DNA of 64,000 bases. Source: an uncultured Opitutia bacterium. Its GTDB lineage: Bacteria > Verrucomicrobiota > Verrucomicrobiia > Opitutales > Opitutaceae. The translations under genes and the position numbers were made by a program. The DNA lies in NCBI GenBank assembly GCA_903872505.1, contig CAIQKV010000078.1:62001-126000 (forward strand), in the 5' to 3' direction. How positions within the stretch are numbered: the stretch's first letter is position 1; each line of letters starts with the position of its first letter. Positions 43,259 to 52,184 of this stretch are shown one piece after another. The notes under the pieces were generated by a model. That model ran no database searches. It was not told where the DNA came from and saw nothing but the letters and a program-made list of their open reading frames with translations.

Positions 43259-44302
43259 ATGCCGAGACCCTGCACGCTCTTCACCGGCCAGTGGGCCGAC
43301 CTGCCCCTTGAGAAACTCGCCCCGCTCGTCAAAAAAATGGGCTACGACGGCGTCGAGCTCGCCTGCTGGGGCGACCACTTCGACGTCGATGCCGCGGCCA
43401 CCGACAAGAAATACGTCGCCGCCAAGTGGGCCCTGCTGAAGGACCACGGGCTCACCTGCTACGCCATCTCCAGCCACCTCGTCGGCCAGGCCATCTGCGA
43501 CCGCATCGACGAGCGCCACCAGGCGATCCTCCCGCCCGATGTCTGGGGCGACGGCGAGCCTGAGGGCGTCCGTTCGCGCGCCGCCAAGAAGATGATCACC
43601 GCCGCGCAGGCCGCCCGCGCGTTCTTCAACGCCAAGCCCGGCCGCAAGGGCGCGGATGACTTCCCCGCCGTCGTCAACGGCTTCACCGGCTCCAGCATCT
43701 GGCACTCGATCTACGCGTTCCCGCCGACCTCGCAGGCCTACTGGGACGCCGGCTTCGCCGACTTCGGCAAGCGCTTCCGCCCGATCCTGAAGGCCTTCGA
43801 CGAGGTGAACGTGAACTTCGCCCTCGAGGTCCACCCGACCGAGATCGCCTTCGACATCGCCTCCGCCCAGCGCGCGCTCGCCGCGGTGAAGAATCACAAA
43901 CGCTTCGGATTCAACTACGACCCGTCGCACCTCGGCTACCAGGGCGTGGACTATGTGAAGTTCATCCGCGCGTTCAGCGACCGCATCTACCACGTCCACA
44001 TGAAGGACGTCTGGTGGGGCCACGGCGACGGCACCGTTGGCACCTTCGGCGGCCACGTGGGCTTCGGCGACGCCCGCCGCGCCTGGGACTTCCGCTCGCT
44101 CGGCCACGGCGACATCAAGTTCGAGGACATCATCGTCGCGCTGAACGACATTGGCTACCGCGGCCCGCTCTCCGTCGAGTGGGAGGACATTCGCATGGAC
44201 CGCGTCCACGGCGCCACCGAGGCCGCGGCCTTTGTCCGCAAAGTCGACTTCCCGTCCAGCGCCCTCGCGTTCGACGCCGCGTTTGATAAAAAGAATCAGT
44301 AA
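43259..44302 (+). CDS. Sugar phosphate isomerase/epimerase (xylose isomerase-like TIM barrel)
   Basis: 347 residues from ATG 43259 ([20 protein letters not shown]). AP-endonuclease-2/IolE-type barrel: [19 protein letters not shown] near the start; probable metal ligands in [13 protein letters not shown] (Glu, about 200), [14 protein letters not shown] (Asp, about 223), [11 protein letters not shown] (His) and [11 protein letters not shown] (Glu, about 307). Length exceeds that of the ketose 3-epimerase at 5449, and the two are different subfamilies. Probably partnered with the Gfo/Idh gene 102 bases downstream. Substrate unknown; inosose or keto-sugar epimerisation is likely for the family. 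Confidence 0.88.
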   Translation: MPRPCTLFTGQWADLPLEKLAPLVKKMGYDGVELACWGDHFDVDAAATDKKYVAAKWALLKDHGLTCYAISSHLVGQAICDRIDERHQAILPPDVWGDGEPEGVRSRAAKKMITAAQAARAFFNAKPGRKGADDFPAVVNGFTGSSIWHSIYAFPPTSQAYWDAGFADFGKRFRPILKAFDEVNVNFALEVHPTEIAFDIASAQRALAAVKNHKRFGFNYDPSHLGYQGVDYVKFIRAFSDRIYHVHMKDVWWGHGDGTVGTFGGHVGFGDARRAWDFRSLGHGDIKFEDIIVALNDIGYRGPLSVEWEDIRMDRVHGATEAAAFVRKVDFPSSALAFDAAFDKKNQ

Positions 44303-44310
44303 CCAATCCT

Positions 44311-44391
44311 AAGCGCAAAGACGCGAAGTCGCGAAGAACTGCCCTCCTGTATTCTTCGTTCCGATCTTAGCGACTTTGCGTCTTTGCGCTT
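44311..44391. repeat. Miniature inverted repeat (AAGCGCAAAGACGC type)
   Basis: Inverted arms AAGCGCAAAGACGCGAAGTC (44311-44332, 22 bases) and 44370-44391 match at 21 of 22 positions. A 37-base centre separates them. The element fills most of the gap between the epimerase and dehydrogenase genes and would be present in their joint transcript. Confidence 0.8.
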
Positions 44392-44404
44392 CCCTCTTCC
44401 TCCT

Positions 44405-45562
44405 ATGAAAAGAAAACTTCGTTTTGGCATGATCGGCGGCGGACGCGGCGCGTTCATCGGCGCCGTCCACCGCATCGCCGCCATCATGGACGGCAAGGCC
44501 GAGCTCGTCGCCGGCGCGTTCTCGTCCGACGCCGCCCGCTCCAAGGCCTCCGGCGCCGACCTCTTCCTCGACCCGGCCCGCGTCTACGGCAGCTACCGCG
44601 AGATGGCGAAGGCCGAGGCGAAAAAACCCGCCGGTCAGCGGCTCGACTTCGTCGTCATCGTCACGCCCAACCACCAGCACTTCCCGCCCGCGAAGCTGTT
44701 CCTCGAGAGCGGCTTCAACGTCGTCCTCGACAAGCCCGCGACCTTCGATCTCGCCGAGGCGAAGCAGCTGCGCGCCGTCGTGAAGAAAACGAGGAAGGTC
44801 CTCGTCCTCACGCACAACTACACCGGCAACGTGATGGTGAAGCAGGCTCGCGAGCTGGTGCGCAACGGCAGCGTGGGCGACATCCGCAAGATCGTCGTCG
44901 AGTACCCGCAGGGCTGGCTGAGCACCTTTTTGGAAAAGACCGGCCAGAAGCAGGCCGCCTGGCGCACTGACCCGAAGCGCAGCGGCGCCGCCGGCTGCAT
45001 GGGCGACATCGGCACGCATGCCGAGAACCTCGCCCGCTACATCACCGGGCTGCACATCGATTCGCTCTGCGCCGACCTCACCACCTTCGTGAAGGGCCGC
45101 AAGCTCGACGACGACGGCAACGTCCTCGTCCGCTACCGGGGCGGCGCGAAGGGCGTGCTCCACTCCTCGCAGATTTCCATCGGCGACGAGAACATGCTCA
45201 ACATCCGTGTCTACGGCACGAAGGCCGGCCTGGAGTGGCGGCAGGAATTCCCGAACGAGCTGGTGGTGAAGTTCGGCGACCAGCCACGCCAGACCTGGCG
45301 CCGCGGCAACGGCTACCTCTCGCCCAACGTGGGCAGGTTCACCCGCATCCCCGCCGGCCACCCGGAGGGCTACCTCGAGGCGTTCGCCAACATCTACCTG
45401 GAGGCCTACCGCGCGATCGCCGCCGAGGTCGAGGGCAAGCGCCAGCCGAAGGATCTCGATTTCCCGACCATCGACGACGGCGTCGAGGGCATGGCCTTCA
45501 TCGAGACCGTGGTGAAGAGCTCGAAGGCCGGCGCCAAGTGGCTGAAATTTCCGAAAGCGTAA
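44405..45562 (+). CDS. Gfo/Idh/MocA family oxidoreductase
   Basis: 385 residues from ATG 44405 ([20 protein letters not shown]). Rossmann dinucleotide loop GGGRGAFIG at residues 11-19, [19 protein letters not shown] (a DKP variant of the usual EKP motif, about 110), and [20 protein letters not shown] with the catalytic-type Asp and His (about 195-214). The C-terminal domain has [20 protein letters not shown]. It forms a unit with the upstream epimerase, separated by a miniature inverted repeat. Not closely alike to the Gfo/Idh protein at 7391. Substrate unknown. Confidence 0.92.
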   Translation: MKRKLRFGMIGGGRGAFIGAVHRIAAIMDGKAELVAGAFSSDAARSKASGADLFLDPARVYGSYREMAKAEAKKPAGQRLDFVVIVTPNHQHFPPAKLFLESGFNVVLDKPATFDLAEAKQLRAVVKKTRKVLVLTHNYTGNVMVKQARELVRNGSVGDIRKIVVEYPQGWLSTFLEKTGQKQAAWRTDPKRSGAAGCMGDIGTHAENLARYITGLHIDSLCADLTTFVKGRKLDDDGNVLVRYRGGAKGVLHSSQISIGDENMLNIRVYGTKAGLEWRQEFPNELVVKFGDQPRQTWRRGNGYLSPNVGRFTRIPAGHPEGYLEAFANIYLEAYRAIAAEVEGKRQPKDLDFPTIDDGVEGMAFIETVVKSSKAGAKWLKFPKA

Positions 45563-45576
45563 TTGTTACGTCTGCG

Positions 45577-45674
45577 GTAGGGCGGGGTCTCCGACCCGCC
45601 CTTTGAATACGGCATCACCAGAGCGATCGCTCAAATGTTTGCGCGGCAAGGGCGGGTCAAAGACCCTGCCCTAC
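45577..45674. repeat. REP-like inverted hairpin pair (GTAGGGCGGG type)
   Basis: Left unit GTAG + GGCGGGGTC-TCC-GACCCGCC (45577-45600); right unit on the other strand GTAG + GGCAGGGTC-TTT-GACCCGCC (45674-45651). A 50-base spacer separates them. The element fills the gap between convergent genes. The foot GGTAGGG is shared with the element at 12082. Confidence 0.8.
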
Positions 45675-45681
45675 CCCGGAC

Positions 45682-46284
45682 CTACTTCTTCGCGCCCGCC
45701 TCGTTCTTCGCCACCCAGGCCTCGTACTCCTTGCGCGGCATGAAGCGGAGCGAGGCGCTGTTGATGCAGTAGCGCAGCCCGGTCGGGGCCGGGCCGTCGT
45801 CAAAGACGTGCCCGAGGTGCGCGCCGTCGACGTTGCAGTGCACCTCGTCGCGCTGCATGCCGAGGCTGTAGTCGGTGGTCACGCCCACGAAGGCCTTCTC
45901 GATCGGCTTGGTGAAGCTCGGCCAGCCCGTGCCGCTCTCGAACTTGTCGCGGCTGTCGAACAGCGGCGTGTCGCTGCAGACGGAAAAATAGACGCCGTCC
46001 GCGTGGTTGTCCCAGTATTCGTTCTGGAACGGCGGCTCGGTGCCCTGCTGGCGCGCGACCTGGAACTGGCGCGGGTTCAGCAGCTGCCGCCACTCGGCGT
46101 CGGTGTGCTGCACCTTGGCCTTGCTCATGTCGATCACAACGTTGGACGGCAGGCCGCAGGCGGACTTTTCGCCGGGCTTGCACTGGAGGGCGTCTTTGGC
46201 GGGTTGGGTGGATTTCATTTCGGTTTGGGCGCCGGCGGCGAGCGCCAGCGCGGAAAAGAGGGTGAGGCAGGAGAGCTTTCGCAT
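45682..46284 (-). CDS. msrB: Exported peptide-methionine (R)-S-oxide reductase
   Basis: 200 residues from ATG 46284 with a signal peptide (MRKLSCLTLFSALALAAGAQ). MsrB domain from about residue 70: WRQLLNPRQFQVARQQGTEP, PLFDSRDKFESGTGWPSFTK, then HCNVDGAHLGHVFDDGP and the catalytic cysteine in RYCINSASLRF (about 178). Reduces methionine-R-sulfoxide in exported proteins. The two CxxC zinc motifs are incomplete, so it is a zinc-free form. The usual resolving position (GCGWPSF) has threonine, so resolution may use Cys in SVCSDTPLF or HCNVDG. Convergent with the Gfo/Idh gene. Confidence 0.9.
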   Translation of the reverse strand: MRKLSCLTLFSALALAAGAQTEMKSTQPAKDALQCKPGEKSACGLPSNVVIDMSKAKVQHTDAEWRQLLNPRQFQVARQQGTEPPFQNEYWDNHADGVYFSVCSDTPLFDSRDKFESGTGWPSFTKPIEKAFVGVTTDYSLGMQRDEVHCNVDGAHLGHVFDDGPAPTGLRYCINSASLRFMPRKEYEAWVAKNEAGAKK

Positions 46285-46354
46285 GCCCCTGAGAGTACCC
46301 AGCGAAGGCAAATATTCCAGTGGAGGATGCATTTTCGAAGGGCCATAATCGAGC

Positions 46355-46422
46355 GTGGCACGGGTCTCCCGACCCGTGTTGCTGCTGTAAATTCAACCCA
46401 CGGGTCAGGAGACCCGTGCCAC
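46355..46422. repeat. REP-like inverted hairpin pair with GTGG foot
   Basis: Left unit GTGG + CACGGGTC-TCCC-GACCCGTG (46355-46378); right unit, other strand, GTGG + CACGGGTC-TCCT-GACCCGTG (46422-46399). Stems are perfect and identical, and loops differ by one base. Lies between xseA and msrB, which share a strand. Confidence 0.8.
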
Positions 46423-46448
46423 CACGAACCTCGCAATGACAAGCCGGG

Positions 46449-47732
46449 TCATTCTTCCGCCCGGACCTTGACCGACCCGTCCTTGAATTCCGTGCTCAGC
46501 CGCTGGCCGGGCTTGATCGCCGCGCGCCGCGCGACCGGTTTGCCCCGCTCGTCGCGCACGATGGCGAAGCCGCGGTTGAGCACCGAGGCCGGGCTCGCCG
46601 CCTGCAGGCGCTTGTAGAGCGAGAGCAGCTGGTGCGACCCGAGCTGCACGCGCGTCTCGGGCGAGGCCTGCGCCAGCCGCGCGCGGATCTCGCCCAGTTC
46701 CTGCCTCCGCGCCTGCACCGTCGACCGCAGCGCCGCGGCCAGCCGGTTGGAAAAATCGTCGAGCCGCAGGAAACCCTGCTCGATCTGCGCCGCCGGCGTT
46801 AGCAGGCGGAGCCGCGAGCGCGCATGGTCGAGCCGCTCGCGCGCCCGCTCCACCGCGCCCTCGCCGGCGTCCACCATCGCCTCGCCCGCCCGCCCGGCGC
46901 GTTCCGCGCAGGAGATGAAATTGCTCGAGATCAGCTCGGCCGCGCCGCTCGGCGTCTCGGCCCGCACATCCGCCGCGAAATCGCACAGCGTGAAATCAAT
47001 CTCGTGCCCCACCGCGGAAATCACCGGCACCGTGCAGGCGGCGACGGCGCGCACCAGCGGCTCCTCGTTGAAGGCCCACAGGTCCTCCAGGCTCCCGCCG
47101 CCGCGCCCGATGACCAGCAGGTGAAAAATCCCCAGCTCCTGCGCGGCCGCCAGCATCGCCACCATCTCCGCCGCCGCGCCCTCGCCCTGCACCTTCGCCG
47201 GCAGGATCACCAGCCGCCCGCGCCAGCCGCGCCGCAGCAGGATCCGCATGAAATCCTGCACCGCCGCGCCCGTCGGCGACGTGATGAAGCCCACCACCGC
47301 CGGCATCAGCGGGATCAGGCGCTTTTTCTCCGCGGCGAACAGCCCCTCGTCCGCCAGCTGCCGCTTCAGCCGCTCAAACTCCTGCTGCAGCCGGCCCACG
47401 CCGTCCTCGATCACCGCCCGCACGATCAATTGGTACTGGCCGCGCGCTTCGTAGACGCTGACCTCGCCGTAGACCACGACCTGCGACCCGTCGCGCAGCT
47501 TGACCGTCTGCCGCGCGGCGTCGCCGCGGAACAGCACTGCGCTCAGCTGCGCCCCCGCGTCCTTCAGCGAAAAATAGACGTGCCCGCTGGCCTGCGCGCG
47601 GAGGTTCGAGACCTCGCCGCGGACCCAGCCCGGCCGGATGCCGCCCTCCAGCAGCGTCTTCACGCGCCGCGTGAACTCCGTCACGCTCTCCGCGCGCGCC
47701 CCGCGGTCGCCCAGGTCGAGTTCAGCTTTCAC
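46449..47732 (-). CDS. xseA: Exodeoxyribonuclease VII large subunit
   Basis: 427 residues, close to the family norm of 450. Degrades single-stranded DNA together with XseB in mismatch and recombination repair. N-terminal OB fold (VRGEVSNLRAQASGHVYFSL, about 38-57), catalytic core with FITSPTGAAVQDFMRILLRR (about 148-167), GRGGGSLEDLWAFNEE (about 207) and VISAVGHEIDFTLCDFAADV (about 238-257). The C-terminal coiled coil and the closing NRGFAIVRDERGKPV are typical. Its ATG overlaps the end of the VTT membrane protein gene by 11 bases. No xseB is seen in the window. Confidence 0.95.
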   Translation of the reverse strand: MKAELDLGDRGARAESVTEFTRRVKTLLEGGIRPGWVRGEVSNLRAQASGHVYFSLKDAGAQLSAVLFRGDAARQTVKLRDGSQVVVYGEVSVYEARGQYQLIVRAVIEDGVGRLQQEFERLKRQLADEGLFAAEKKRLIPLMPAVVGFITSPTGAAVQDFMRILLRRGWRGRLVILPAKVQGEGAAAEMVAMLAAAQELGIFHLLVIGRGGGSLEDLWAFNEEPLVRAVAACTVPVISAVGHEIDFTLCDFAADVRAETPSGAAELISSNFISCAERAGRAGEAMVDAGEGAVERARERLDHARSRLRLLTPAAQIEQGFLRLDDFSNRLAAALRSTVQARRQELGEIRARLAQASPETRVQLGSHQLLSLYKRLQAASPASVLNRGFAIVRDERGKPVARRAAIKPGQRLSTEFKDGSVKVRAEE

Positions 47733-48393
47733 GCTTCATGTATTTCTGCCGCAGCAAGTGCACCGCGGCCACCGCGGCCACGATCACGCCGAGCCCCACC
47801 GCGGCGACCTTGAAGTTGCCCGTCAGCACCCCCCGGCCGAGCACGATCGCGCCGATGCACCACGGCAGGACGCACAGCCACGAGACGAGCATGAACATCC
47901 GAAATGGCACCCCTGCCAGCGCGAGGATGCAGCCCTGCAGGAAAAACGGCGTGCCCGGCGTCAGCCGCACCAGCAGCGCCACGGCGAGCGCGTTGTCGGC
48001 GGTGACACGCGGCACGCTGTAACCGTAGCGCTTGAGCAGGCCCGTCAGCAGCGGGCGCAGCGCCCAGTGCGCCACCACATAGGTCAGCGCGAGGTTCACG
48101 GCGACGGCCACCAGCGTCGCGGCGATCACGCCGCCCAAGGTCATCTGGGCCGCAAACGCCTCGCCCGCGGGAATCGTGAAGGCGAGCAGCGGCGCCCCGA
48201 TCGCCGGCAAGAGGGCCATGGCCGAGAAAAACACCCACGGCCCGGCCCCGCGGATCAGCGCCATGCCCTGGTCCACCATCTGGCGCAGGTTCATCCCGCG
48301 CAGGACCAGCACCGCGACCACGACCAGCGCCACCGCCACCACGGCAAGTTTGACCCACGGGAGTTTTTTCGCGGCCGGCGCTTCGGGCGTCAT
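47722..48393 (-). CDS. VTT (TVP38/DedA-type) membrane protein
   Basis: 223 residues from ATG 48393. About five to six membrane segments. The VTT domain covers residues 60-180, with APLLAFTIPAGEAFAAQMTL and LLVRLTPGTPFFLQGCILAL (about 140-159), the conserved re-entrant loops of TVP38/TMEM64 proteins. Family members are implicated in lipid scrambling or undecaprenyl phosphate recycling, the latter shown for DedA relatives. First gene before xseA, coupled by an 11-base overlap. Divergent from the polysaccharide ligase gene at 48627. Confidence 0.85.
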   Translation of the reverse strand: MTPEAPAAKKLPWVKLAVVAVALVVVAVLVLRGMNLRQMVDQGMALIRGAGPWVFFSAMALLPAIGAPLLAFTIPAGEAFAAQMTLGGVIAATLVAVAVNLALTYVVAHWALRPLLTGLLKRYGYSVPRVTADNALAVALLVRLTPGTPFFLQGCILALAGVPFRMFMLVSWLCVLPWCIGAIVLGRGVLTGNFKVAAVGLGVIVAAVAAVHLLRQKYMKRES

Positions 48394-48487
48394 GGGGCCA
48401 GCCTGTCCGCCCGCGCGCGCCGCCGTCAAGCGCGCCCGTCCCCGGGCCGGCGCGGCCCCGATCCGTCGGTCAGCCTCCCCGCGCTTT

Positions 48488-48504
48488 ATAACCTATTGGG
48501 TTAT
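48488..48504. promoter_or_regulatory. Dyad in the VTT/polysaccharide divergent gap
   Basis: ATAACC-TATTG-GGTTAT (48488-48504) is a perfect inverted repeat in a short AT-rich island inside an otherwise very GC-rich 233-bp gap between divergent genes. It overlaps TTTATAA-like sequence and is a candidate promoter/operator; nothing else is seen in this gap. Confidence 0.35.
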
Positions 48505-48626
48505 GTTGCCCGGGGGGCGTGGGCGGGTAATCGCGATTCATCCGGGCTCCGGCACATCCAACTGGCCCGCCCGTCCCGGGACGGCAGGCTTGCCCGCCCG
48601 GCGGCGCCCCGCTCTTATCGCCGGTG

Positions 48627-50708
48627 ATGACGCGTCCCGCCGATTCCGCCTCCCGCCTGATGACCGTGGTGCTCAGCGGTTTCGGCCTTGCGGCCCTGCT
48701 GGTCATCACTCTCACAGATCGCGGTGCGACATATATGTACGCCCGGCCGTGGTCGTTCGCCTACCTCGCGGCTCTGCTCGCCCCGGCGCTGCTGCTCGGA
48801 TGGCGGGCGCTCGATTCGCGCCAGCCGCTCGTGCTGCCCGCCCGCGCGTGGACCGTTACGGCGCTGGCCTTTGTCGCCATCGTGCTGGCCTCGGCGCTGG
48901 TGAGTCCCTGGCGCGGGCCGGCCCTGCTCTGGAGCGGCCCGCTGCTCGCGGCCGTCGCGGTGTTCCTGCTCGCGTTCGACTGGTTGCAAACCGCGCCGTC
49001 CCCCGCCCGGCGGGATCAATTGCTCACTGCCGCCGGATTTTTCCTCGGCCTGGTTGCGCTGACCAGCACCGGCCTGTGGCTGAACGGCCTGGCCGGTCAC
49101 GTCGCCGCGCCCTGGGCCGTGCGTAATCTTTATCCGCTCGGTCACCCCAACTACACGGCCGGTCTCGCGCTGCTCATGCTGCCGCTTTTCACGGCACTCG
49201 CGATCCGCGACCGCGGCATGCGGCGCGCCGGCTGGGTGGCCGCCGCCCTGCTCGCCCTGGCCATGCTCATCACCAGCGGCAGCCGTGGCGGCTTCCTCGG
49301 GCTGGCGGTGCTCGTCGTGGTGCACCTGCCCGCGCTTGCGCGCGCCCTGCGGGTGAAACTGTGGATCGTGGTCGTCGCGGGTGTGGCCGTGCTGCTGGCC
49401 GTGCTCGCCTGGAACCCGCGCACCCGCACGCTGATCAGCGGCGCCGCGGCCCGCGCCACGCTGCAGGCGAGCGACGAACAGCGTGCCGCGATGACCGAGG
49501 CTGGGCTCCGGATGGGACACGACCGGCCGCTGCTGGGCTGGGGCCCGGGGACCACGCCCCTCGCCTACCCGCGTTTCCGCCAATTCCTCGACGGCGGCGC
49601 GGAAAATGTCCTGCAGCTGCACAGCACGCCGGTCCAGCTCTGGGCCGAACTCGGCGCCGCCGGCGTGCTGGCCGCACTGGCGCTGGCCGTCCTCGCGCTG
49701 GGCGCCAGCCAGTCCTCGCCCGATTCGCGCCACGTGCTGCTGGCCTTGTCCGGCTATGCCGTTTTCAGCCTGACCGACTGGCAGCTCGACGTGCCGGTGT
49801 TTTCGTTCGCCCTCGCCGCCGGCGTTGCGCTGCTCGCCCCGCCTGCCGCCCGGGTCTTCGCCCCTGGGCGCATGGCCGTCGGGTTCGGCGTGATCGCCGC
49901 CCTCGGCCTCATCGGCGTGCTGGGCCGTCGCGACCCCACCCCCGAGCTCAACGTCCGCGCCCTCGCGCTGGCGCGCGACCCGGCGCAGGCCGATGCCGCC
50001 ATCGTGCTCCTCAACCAGTCCCTCGCGCTGAATCCCGACCAGGAGATCGCCCATTTCAACCTGGGCTGGCTGCTCGTGGTTCGCGACCCCGCCGCCGCCG
50101 AGCGGCACTTCCTCGCCGCCGCGCACCTCGTGCCCGACAAGGGCGGCGTCTACTTCGGCCTCGGCCTCACCCGTCTCAACCAGGGCCACCGCGACGCCGC
50201 CGTGCGCGCCCTCGCCCTCGAGTGCCTCAACGACCCGATCTTCCTCACCTCGCCGTGGTGGCGCCTGCCCGAGATCGGCGAGCTCCGCCCCTCGGTGACG
50301 GCCCTCACCCGGCAATGGCTCGAGGAGCTCGCCGCCGTCCGGGCGCTGGCGAATTCGCCGGCCGCCCGGGAAGCCGCCTACCTCGCCGCCCTCCTCGACT
50401 GGCTCGGCGGCCAGGGCGCGCCCGGGCAGATCCTCGCCGCGGCCAACACGCCGGAACGCGTCGCCTACTTCGTCCGCCGGCCGGAGCCGCCGGATTTCAC
50501 CGCCGCGCGGGGACGGCTCTACCGGCGCGAGCGCACCGGCTACCCCGTGCTCATGCGCGACCTCGATCTCGCGATCCCCGTCGATCTGTTCGACGTGCAG
50601 GAAAACTTCCTCGCCGTCGAGCTGCGCCCGCTCTTTCCCGCCAAGGGCTGGCTCCGGTCCCCCGTGTTACTGACGTTGCTCGACGCCCCGCGTTCGCCCA
50701 AACCTTGA
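48627..50708 (+). CDS. O-antigen ligase-like protein fused to TPR region
   Basis: 693 residues from ATG 48627 (a GTG directly before it is possible). Residues 10-420 carry about twelve membrane helices of the Wzy_C/ligase family: NLYPLGHPNYTAGLALLMLP, LITSGSRGGFLGLAVLVVVH, then RPLLGWGPGTTPLAYPRF and LHSTPVQLWAELGAAGVLAA with the conserved His. After the last helix (about 425) a soluble domain follows with two to three TPR-like repeats (EIAHFNLGWLLVVRDPAAAE) and a unique 130-residue tail. It probably polymerises or ligates polysaccharide, with the TPR part in the periplasm. Upstream of and nearly contiguous with the initiating transferase (four-codon-scale gap). Confidence 0.82.
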   Translation: MTRPADSASRLMTVVLSGFGLAALLVITLTDRGATYMYARPWSFAYLAALLAPALLLGWRALDSRQPLVLPARAWTVTALAFVAIVLASALVSPWRGPALLWSGPLLAAVAVFLLAFDWLQTAPSPARRDQLLTAAGFFLGLVALTSTGLWLNGLAGHVAAPWAVRNLYPLGHPNYTAGLALLMLPLFTALAIRDRGMRRAGWVAAALLALAMLITSGSRGGFLGLAVLVVVHLPALARALRVKLWIVVVAGVAVLLAVLAWNPRTRTLISGAAARATLQASDEQRAAMTEAGLRMGHDRPLLGWGPGTTPLAYPRFRQFLDGGAENVLQLHSTPVQLWAELGAAGVLAALALAVLALGASQSSPDSRHVLLALSGYAVFSLTDWQLDVPVFSFALAAGVALLAPPAARVFAPGRMAVGFGVIAALGLIGVLGRRDPTPELNVRALALARDPAQADAAIVLLNQSLALNPDQEIAHFNLGWLLVVRDPAAAERHFLAAAHLVPDKGGVYFGLGLTRLNQGHRDAAVRALALECLNDPIFLTSPWWRLPEIGELRPSVTALTRQWLEELAAVRALANSPAAREAAYLAALLDWLGGQGAPGQILAAANTPERVAYFVRRPEPPDFTAARGRLYRRERTGYPVLMRDLDLAIPVDLFDVQENFLAVELRPLFPAKGWLRSPVLLTLLDAPRSPKP

Positions 50709-50711
50709 CCC

Positions 50712-52154
50712 GTGCCCCGCGCCGCCTCCCAGTCGCTCCGCGAAACCGTCATCCCGCTCACCCTGCTCGCGGGCGACACGGTCGTCACGTTCGCCGGCCT
50801 CGTGCTCGGCTGGTGGCTGCGCTACGCGTCGCCGCTCGGGAAGCTCGGCATCGCCGTGCCCGGCGCCACCTTCACCCGCTACCTGCCGCTGCTGCTCGTC
50901 GGCGTGGCACTGCTGGTCGGCGCCTTCGCGCAGTTCGGGCTCTATGACGCCCGCCTGCTGCTGCGCCGCTACCAGAGCCTCAACGCCATCCTCAAGGGCG
51001 CGGCGTTCTGGCTCGTCGCCTACCTCGGCGTCTCGCTGGTGCTGAAGTTTGACCCGCCGATCTCGCGGCTGTTTGTTGTCGTGGCGTTCGTGTGCGTCAT
51101 CGTGCTGCTCTACGCCTGGCGCTCGCTCGCCTACGCCCTGGTCACGCGCAGCCCGCTGCTCACGCGGCTGCGGCGGCGCGCCGTGCTGCTGGGCTGGAAC
51201 GACGACGCCCGCGCCCTCGCCGCCGAGATCGCCCGCGACCCCGCGCATCCGTTCGCGCTGGCCGGCGTCGTCACGCTCGCCAGCGACACCGCGCCCGCCT
51301 TTCCCGGCGCCCCGGGCCGACCGCCCACGCTCGGTGGCGTGGCCGAGCTCGACGCCATCCTCGCCCGCGAGCATGCCGACCTGCTCATCGCCACGCGGCT
51401 CGACCTGCCGCGCCCCGAAATCCGCCGGATCGTCGAGACCTGCGAGCGCGCCTACGTCGAGTGGAAGATCGTGCCGGGCGCCTTCGACATCTTCCTCAGC
51501 GGCCTGCGGCTGCAGACGATCGGCCGCGTGCCGGTCCTCGGCGTCGAGGAGCTCGCCATCCACCGGCTCTTCAACCGCGCGCTCAAGCGGACCCTCGACC
51601 TCATCGCCGCCGTGGCCGGCCTCGTGCTGTCGCTGCCGGTGGTGGCGGTGCTGGCCGTCCTCATCAAGCGCGAGTCGCCCGGCGGCCCGGTGTTCTTCCG
51701 CCAGACCCGGGTCGGCGCGGGCCACCGGCCGTTCACGCTGTGGAAGCTGCGCAGCATGGCGCCGGGGGCCGACGCCACCGACGCCGCGCGCCAGAGCACC
51801 GCGCGCGACGACCCGCGGCTGCTGCGCATCGGCGCGTTCATCCGGCGCTGGAACCTCGACGAGCTCCCGCAGTTCTGGAACGTTCTGCGCGGCGACATGA
51901 GCCTCGTCGGCCCGCGGCCCGAGCGCCCCAGCCATGTCGACCAGCTGGCCGACGCCATCCCGCACTACCTGCCGCGCCACCTCGTGAAGCCCGGCATGAC
52001 CGGCTGGGCGCAGGTCAACGGCCTCCGCGGCGACAGCGACCTCGCCCTGCGCGTGCAGCACGACATTTTCTACATCGAGAACTGGTCCGTGTGGCTCGAC
52101 GCGCAGATCGTGCTGCTGACCTTCGTGCGCTGGCGCGACGACAGCGCGTACTAG
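50712..52154 (+). CDS. Polyprenyl glycosylphosphotransferase (initiating sugar transferase)
   Basis: 480 residues from GTG 50712, three bases after the preceding stop. The WbaP/WcaJ type: four N-terminal membrane helices, a central Rossmann-like domain (RAVLLGWNDDARALAAEIAR, about 157-176), then a fifth hydrophobic segment and the bacterial sugar transferase domain (about 290-480): PVFFRQTRVGAGHRPFTLWK, NLDELPQFWNVLRGDMSLVG and PRPERPSHV. It loads the first sugar phosphate onto undecaprenyl phosphate, starting repeat-unit synthesis at the inner membrane. Sugar not predictable. Confidence 0.94.
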   Translation: MPRAASQSLRETVIPLTLLAGDTVVTFAGLVLGWWLRYASPLGKLGIAVPGATFTRYLPLLLVGVALLVGAFAQFGLYDARLLLRRYQSLNAILKGAAFWLVAYLGVSLVLKFDPPISRLFVVVAFVCVIVLLYAWRSLAYALVTRSPLLTRLRRRAVLLGWNDDARALAAEIARDPAHPFALAGVVTLASDTAPAFPGAPGRPPTLGGVAELDAILAREHADLLIATRLDLPRPEIRRIVETCERAYVEWKIVPGAFDIFLSGLRLQTIGRVPVLGVEELAIHRLFNRALKRTLDLIAAVAGLVLSLPVVAVLAVLIKRESPGGPVFFRQTRVGAGHRPFTLWKLRSMAPGADATDAARQSTARDDPRLLRIGAFIRRWNLDELPQFWNVLRGDMSLVGPRPERPSHVDQLADAIPHYLPRHLVKPGMTGWAQVNGLRGDSDLALRVQHDIFYIENWSVWLDAQIVLLTFVRWRDDSAY

Positions 52155-52184
52155 GCCCGGAAATCTTGGCTCACGTTCCCCGCC

